Assembly: GCA_021324415.1 (NCBI GenBank)
Contig: JAJPJF010000255.1
Span: 1 to 45,818, forward strand
Length of the DNA: 45,818 bases
Direction of reading: 5' to 3'
Origin: Nostocales cyanobacterium Centralia_MAG_434
Lineage (GTDB): Bacteria; Cyanobacteriota; Cyanobacteriia; Cyanobacteriales; Nostocaceae
Positions 41,534 to 45,818 of the stretch are shown here, piece by piece (position 1 is the stretch's first letter; each line of letters opens with the position of its first letter). The notes below the pieces were generated by a model, which was not told the origin of the DNA, searched no databases, and worked only from the letters and a program-made list of their open reading frames with translations. A program made the position numbers and the translations under genes.

Positions 41534-42169
41534 TTGACTGTAACTTTTACACAGACAAATAACTTAACGCTGCCAAATGCATGGCATCGTCTGACTCCCA
41601 TTTGGCAGGGTGGTGAAGAAGTCATTGTACAAGGATTGCCTCATGCTCAGATGGCACCAACTTGGCAATTATTACTTCTAGGTGACGGTTCACCGACAAG
41701 GCATTTACAGTTACTTACAGGCGAACCTACAGAAGTCGATGTCATAGATATGTCATTAATTGGCATGGATTTAGATGATGCGCCTGATTTAATCCAAGTG
41801 GTGCCTGGACCACGATTAAGACGACAAGTTTGGCTGCGCACAGCATCTGGTCAACGGCTAGCATATGCCACTTCCTGGTGGGAAGCTTCTCATGTAGATG
41901 AATATTTGCAAAACCGTTCATTACCTATTTGGGCAAGTTTAGCTCGTCTGCGCACAGAGTTGTATCGAGATATCCAAGGAATTTACTACGGTAACTCAGC
42001 GGCACTTCAGTCAGGCTTTAACGAAGCCGGACCTTTCTGGGGTCGTCATTACCTGTTCTGGCATCATGGGCAACCATTAACACTGATTTATGAAGTTTTC
42101 TCAACTTACTTAACAAAATATTTAGGGCCTATGCAGTTGAACGCAGCTAATGGTAAATTAGCGGATTAA
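41534..42169 (+). CDS. Chorismate-lyase-family protein (plastoquinone head-group synthesis)
   Basis: A 211-aa protein of the DUF98/chorismate-lyase-like family found in cyanobacteria, where the Synechocystis relative makes 4-hydroxybenzoate from chorismate for plastoquinone. Recognisable parts are 'WQLLLLGDGSPTRHLQLLTG', 'PGPRLRRQVWLRTASGQRLA', 'YATSWWEASHVDEYL', and 'FWGRHYLFWHHGQPLTLIYE'. The start is TTG 41534, since no in-frame ATG lies near. It stands alone after the tRNA. Confidence 0.82.
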   Translation: MTVTFTQTNNLTLPNAWHRLTPIWQGGEEVIVQGLPHAQMAPTWQLLLLGDGSPTRHLQLLTGEPTEVDVIDMSLIGMDLDDAPDLIQVVPGPRLRRQVWLRTASGQRLAYATSWWEASHVDEYLQNRSLPIWASLARLRTELYRDIQGIYYGNSAALQSGFNEAGPFWGRHYLFWHHGQPLTLIYEVFSTYLTKYLGPMQLNAANGKLAD

Positions 42170-42573
42170 TTAGACGCTTGACTTTTTCTGCAGCGATTGT
42201 TGAAATTTAAAGAAAAAGACTGACTTGACTTCAGGTAAATATTCTGAAGCAGAGTTAGTTGGAATGTTTGTGATTGTTGAAAAGTCAAACCCTGACTATT
42301 GATTTTATTTTGAGAAAAGCTTTGATGGGTGGTGTGCTTGGAAATGATGATTAAGGGTGGTCTGGAAAAGACTTTGTACTGATGACTAGATTTTTACAAA
42401 AAAATTCTAAGTATAGCTAGCACAGCTTATATCAAAGAGTAGCTATTCTTGAAAATAATGGTAGGTTAATTACGGAAATCATCAATACCTTTGAGAAATA
42501 GGGAAGGTAACTTGTTGGTTATTTCACCAACAAAGCAAGTTATGAGTTTGCAATTATTGAGGTATGGGTTTCA
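42170..42573. other. Intergenic region before the DUF3352-like gene
   Basis: No gene. A bulged hairpin at 42508-42542 has arms TAACTTG+TTGGT and ACCAA+CAAGTTA, with a 5-nt CAAAG bulge and a 6-nt loop. It sits about 30 bp before the start codon of the next gene, so it could influence its translation. Confidence 0.4.
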
Positions 42574-44433
42574 ATGGTACTGCCCGTCGAGTCTGTTTCG
42601 ATGAAGAAAAAAAAGAAACCATCTCTGGTGATCACACTCTCGTCTGCTGGATTACTGATTGGCAGTGGGATAGCAGCATACTGGTTGTTAAATCAAGGAC
42701 AACCTTGGTCTAGGAATTTACCAGTAGGTGCAAATATTATTCCCCAAGATGCTCTATTTGCAATTTCCTTAAGCACAGATCCAGGGCAATGGCAAAAATT
42801 GAGGGAGTTTGGTACAAAACAGACTCAAGCAGAACTAGATAAAAATCTGGTGCAGTTGCGCGATCGCTTCTTGACCAACAATGGCTATGACTTTCACAAA
42901 GATATTGAGCCTTGGGCAGGAGATCAGGTTACAATTGCAGTTCTTGCCCCAGAAGCGAGTAAACCCACATCTAAGCCTGTTGCTACTGATGGGGGTGTTA
43001 CTAATAATGGTCAATCACTCGTGATAGTTGTGCCAATAAAAAACCAAGAAAAAGCGAAAAGCATCTTGGCACAGCCCAAAGCACCCAAAGGAAGCAAATG
43101 GATTGATCGCACCTATAAAAATGTTGCAATCAAAGAAAGCACAGGTAACTTAGGAGAAAACTTTTCATCTGCCGTAGTAGATAAAAACTTCCTAGTCATT
43201 ACGGATAATCCCAAAAATACAGACAGAGCAATTGATGCCTATGAAAATAAAACAACATTGGCAACAAGTCCAGGTTTTGCTGAGAACTTCTCTAAAATTG
43301 CTACCTATCAACCATTTGCCCAATTTTATGTGAATGTTCCTTACTCTGCAAAAATAGCTTCTGCATCGGGTAACCATCAACTACCAGATCAAGTCTTAGC
43401 CCAACTTCAAAATAATCAAGGCTTAGCAGGGACAATTACCTTAGAGTCAGAAGGGATAGGGTTGAAGGGGGTTTCTTGGCTAAATCCAAGTAGTCAACGA
43501 GTATTGTCGATGGACAATAATGTAGGAGAAATGCAAAACCTTGTGCCGACAGAAACCTTGATGATGTTATCAGGTGGCAATTTACAAAGGTTGTGGTCGG
43601 ATTACGTTTTAACAGCGCAAGGAAATCCACTCTCCCCAATGGCACCTGAACAATTACGAAGCGGTATCAAATCCCTTACTAACCTTGATTTAGATCAAGA
43701 TTTACTCAGTTGGATGGGAGGAGAATATTCTCTCTCCGTCATTCCCACTAGTTCTAAACAAGGTTCGCCAAATAGTTTTCGGGCTGCCTTGGTGTTTATG
43801 GTCAAAGCAACTAATCGTTCTCGTGCTGAAGCAGCCTTCAAACAGCTAGATGAAGTGATGAGAACTCAGTACCAGTTCCAGATCCAGCAAGCGACAGTGG
43901 GAGATAAACCAGTTGTCAACTGGATTGGACCTTTTGGAACTTTAACGGCTACTCACGGTTGGTTAGATGGAGATATTGCGTTCTTGTCCGTGGGTACCCC
44001 TGTCACTGATCAAATTATCCCTAAACCAAACCAGACATTAGCAAGCACAGTTCCATTCCAACAGACGGTTCCCAGGGAACTCAATCAAAAAAATGGTCTG
44101 TTTTTCCTTGATGTAGAACGCACTGCTAAAAATTTTCCTTTACCAACTTTCTTGCCTAATCAACAAACTTTATTAGATGCAACACGCTCAATTGGAGTGA
44201 CAACTGCTGCCAGTGATAGTCATAGTACTCGTTATGATGTCTTTCTATCAATGAAGAAAGCTGGCAACCCCGGTTCTCTGCCCACTGCGGTCAACAGTCC
44301 CACACCAAGTTCTCCCTCTGTTTCTATTACACCTAATGTTCTCATAACACCTACTCCTGCCTTAACACCATCTCCTCTATTAAAAATTACACCTGCTATT
44401 ACACCTTCTAGGAAGGGAAGAGTTAGGAATTAG
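42574..44433 (+). CDS. DUF3352-like periplasmic protein
   Basis: A 619-aa protein with one N-terminal membrane helix (about 17-40, after a KKKKK block) and a large extracytoplasmic region. It follows the pattern of cyanobacterial DUF3352 proteins: 'NIIPQDALFAISLSTDPGQW' early, 'LVPTETLMMLSGGNLQRLWS' in the middle, and 'DLLSWMGGEYSLSVIP' later. The last about 60 residues are Pro/Thr/Ser-rich ('TPTPALTPSPLLKITPAITP'). ATG 42574 is used; ATG 42601 (MKKKKK) is an equally good start. Function unknown. Confidence 0.8.
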   Translation: MVLPVESVSMKKKKKPSLVITLSSAGLLIGSGIAAYWLLNQGQPWSRNLPVGANIIPQDALFAISLSTDPGQWQKLREFGTKQTQAELDKNLVQLRDRFLTNNGYDFHKDIEPWAGDQVTIAVLAPEASKPTSKPVATDGGVTNNGQSLVIVVPIKNQEKAKSILAQPKAPKGSKWIDRTYKNVAIKESTGNLGENFSSAVVDKNFLVITDNPKNTDRAIDAYENKTTLATSPGFAENFSKIATYQPFAQFYVNVPYSAKIASASGNHQLPDQVLAQLQNNQGLAGTITLESEGIGLKGVSWLNPSSQRVLSMDNNVGEMQNLVPTETLMMLSGGNLQRLWSDYVLTAQGNPLSPMAPEQLRSGIKSLTNLDLDQDLLSWMGGEYSLSVIPTSSKQGSPNSFRAALVFMVKATNRSRAEAAFKQLDEVMRTQYQFQIQQATVGDKPVVNWIGPFGTLTATHGWLDGDIAFLSVGTPVTDQIIPKPNQTLASTVPFQQTVPRELNQKNGLFFLDVERTAKNFPLPTFLPNQQTLLDATRSIGVTTAASDSHSTRYDVFLSMKKAGNPGSLPTAVNSPTPSSPSVSITPNVLITPTPALTPSPLLKITPAITPSRKGRVRN

Positions 44434-44477
44434 GAGTGAGGAATTATTAAGTTTTACTTTTAATTCCTCACTCCTAA
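44430..44477. repeat. 17-bp perfect inverted repeat spanning the stop codon
   Basis: TTAGGAGTGAGGAATTA (44430-44446) and TAATTCCTCACTCCTAA (44461-44477) are perfect reverse complements separated by 14 nt. The left arm includes the TAG stop (44431-44433) of the preceding gene. It resembles the TTAGGAGTTAGGA filler elsewhere. It may work as a terminator but has no T-run. Confidence 0.8.
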
Positions 44478-44539
44478 AACGGATAGGATCAAAACAATAA
44501 GAATCGATAGTTTCAGGAATTCTCGGGGGAGAATAGTTT

Positions 44540-45601
44540 ATGAATCTGGTCGTAATCCAGAACTGGTTAGACAATGCCTCTTTTGCTGTCCTCTTTGTAA
44601 CAATGTTGGTTTACTGGAGTGGGGCAGTTTTTCCAACCCTACCTTATCTTGCATCTCTGGGCACGGCTGGAATGGCGATCGCTAATTTATGCATAGCTAC
44701 CTTGTTAGGTGCAAGATGGATAGAAGCTGGCTATTTTCCACTCAGCAACTTGTATGAATCTCTGTTTTTCCTAGCTTGGGGAATAACCACTATCCATTTG
44801 ATTGCTGAGAACACCAGTCGGAGTCGCTTAGTGGGAGTTGCGACTGCACCTGTAGCAATGGGGATCACTGCTTTTGCTGCTCTTACTCTGCCATCTCAAA
44901 TGCAAGCAGCAGAACCTTTGGTTCCTGCACTCAAATCGAATTGGTTGATGATGCACGTTAGTGTGATGATGTTGAGTTATGCGGCTTTAATGGTGGGTTC
45001 ACTGTTAGCGATCGCCTTTTTGATTGTCACTCGTGGTCAAAATATCCAGTTGCAAGGCAGTTCTGTCGGTAATGGTGGCTATCGTACCAATGGTTACCGC
45101 ATACACAAAACAGGTGAGACTGCTTTTCAATCACAAGCAACTGCTGTAGAAAATAATGGTATAGCTCGTTTTGCAGCGGAAGGTAATGGCAAAACAGCAG
45201 TCATTGATTTAGTGACAACAACCGCAATCCACAACTCATCATCACAAATCCAAAATTCTGAACCTCTTTCACCCCAACGCCTCAGCCTTGCCGAAACCCT
45301 AGACAATATCAGTTATCGCGTCATCGGTCTTGGATTTCCCTTATTGACAATTGGTATTATTGCTGGTGCAGTGTGGGCAAATGAAGCTTGGGGTTCTTAT
45401 TGGAGTTGGGACCCGAAAGAAACTTGGGCACTCATTACTTGGTTAGTCTTTGCTGCTTACCTCCACGCCCGGATCACTCGTGGTTGGCAAGGTCGCCGTC
45501 CTGCAATTTTGGCGGCGAGTGGCTTTGTCGTCGTTTGGGTTTGCTATTTGGGAGTGAATTTGCTGGGTAAGGGTTTACATTCTTACGGGTGGTTTTTGTA
45601 A
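44540..45601 (+). CDS. ccsA: Cytochrome c biogenesis protein CcsA (system II)
   Basis: A 353-aa heme-handling membrane protein that, with Ccs1/CcsB, attaches heme to lumenal c-type cytochromes such as cytochromes f and c6. It has about eight hydrophobic helices and the tryptophan-rich WWD motif '[18 protein letters not shown]' (about 290-307), with conserved histidines in '[20 protein letters not shown]' and '[12 protein letters not shown]'. A polar insert of about 85 residues (about 178-255) between helices is longer than in compact homologues and looks disordered. Some databases label this protein CcsB. GGGGGAGA precedes the ATG. Confidence 0.94.
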   Translation: MNLVVIQNWLDNASFAVLFVTMLVYWSGAVFPTLPYLASLGTAGMAIANLCIATLLGARWIEAGYFPLSNLYESLFFLAWGITTIHLIAENTSRSRLVGVATAPVAMGITAFAALTLPSQMQAAEPLVPALKSNWLMMHVSVMMLSYAALMVGSLLAIAFLIVTRGQNIQLQGSSVGNGGYRTNGYRIHKTGETAFQSQATAVENNGIARFAAEGNGKTAVIDLVTTTAIHNSSSQIQNSEPLSPQRLSLAETLDNISYRVIGLGFPLLTIGIIAGAVWANEAWGSYWSWDPKETWALITWLVFAAYLHARITRGWQGRRPAILAASGFVVVWVCYLGVNLLGKGLHSYGWFL

Positions 45602-45618
45602 AAATATCACCTTCTACT

Positions 45619-45638
45619 CCTCTCCAGTTACGGAGAGG
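45619..45638 (+). terminator. Hairpin after ccsA
   Basis: CCTCTCC (45619-45625) and GGAGAGG (45632-45638) form a perfect 7-bp stem with a 6-nt loop, 18 bp past the ccsA stop. T-rich sequence follows about 10 nt later. Confidence 0.6.
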
Positions 45639-45818
45639 GGTGGTATTCTTTCACTTTCTTTTATGTTATGCAAATACAAACACCAAAACGCCACTACACC
45701 CCTGAAGAATGCTTACCGAAAAAACGGGTGTAGGTGGTAGGGTGTGGGGTGTAGGGGTAAAAAGAAATTCTTGCAGAAAATGAACACCCTACTCTACACC
45801 CAAGCGGGTTGAAAGCCC
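45639..45818. other. G-rich repeat-bearing end of the window
   Basis: No gene. 45726-45757 is a G-rich run of GGGTGTAG and GGGGTGTAG units. The complementary CTACACCC units are on both sides (45694-45702 and 45794-45801), so the region can form alternative hairpins. The four G-tracts could also form a quadruplex. The window ends inside this area. Confidence 0.45.

Noticed and set aside
45726-45818. CRISPR repeat or rRNA at the right edge
   Set aside because: Repeats are short and irregular, and no rRNA-like sequence is seen; the truncated edge prevents more.

Overview
The window reads as a chromosomal segment of a filamentous, probably heterocyst-forming (Nostocales-type) cyanobacterium. The octamer GCGATCGC (HIP1) recurs throughout, for example near 2760, 5312, 15560, 18403, 29445 and 44676. 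Photosynthesis genes (psbX, ycf66, ictB, ccsA, a TLP40/CYP38-like cyclophilin, a cyanobacterial AbrB regulator) are present. Gaps carry the heptanucleotide tandem repeats and purine-rich filler repeats typical of Nostoc relatives. The genus assignment is inference.

Layout. 1-1100: one end of an IS200/IS605-type element, with a truncated tnpB (minus) divergent from a tiny ribbon-helix-helix-like ORF. 1260-4650: a minus-strand run smpB, two rhomboid proteases and a lumenal cyclophilin. 5161-8350: ictB and a GAF sensor protein whose kinase core is degenerate. 9447-16339: a plus-strand exopolysaccharide/exosortase locus (DegT aminotransferase, cyanoexosortase B-like protease, its EpsI-like partner, a Wza-like export protein with a duplicated domain, a Wzc-like chain-length/tyrosine-kinase protein). 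16460-18463: uvrB. 18899-20399: CsbD, a lipoprotein and an unknown 174-aa protein, probably a stress group. 20558-28450: rpe, a subtilase with an unusual active site, a small lipoprotein, an AI-2E-type permease, an unknown membrane protein, an LCP ligase, an alpha/beta hydrolase, and an internally deleted agmatinase relic. 28508-33938: a redoxin, pyrH-frr, a geranylgeranyl-reductase-family flavoprotein, a CPBP protease and an AbrB regulator with an acidic tail. 35193-45601: sdhB, two short TolB-like lipoproteins, ycf66, psbX (39 codons), yggT, accC, tRNA-Leu(GAG), a chorismate-lyase-like gene, a DUF3352-like gene and ccsA.

How the genes fit together. The most coherent system is 9447-16339. 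An exosortase, its dedicated partner, an outer-membrane export protein and an inner-membrane co-polymerase/kinase lie in one direction with short gaps. IctB (O-antigen-ligase fold) and the GAF protein are divergent next to them. No PEP-CTERM substrate protein was found in the window. The rest is mostly housekeeping (translation: smpB, frr; nucleotide, carbon and lipid metabolism: pyrH, rpe, sdhB, accC) mixed with envelope and photosynthesis genes. I saw no CRISPR array, prophage or complete defence island. Function calls come from recognising protein motifs by eye; no database search was run.
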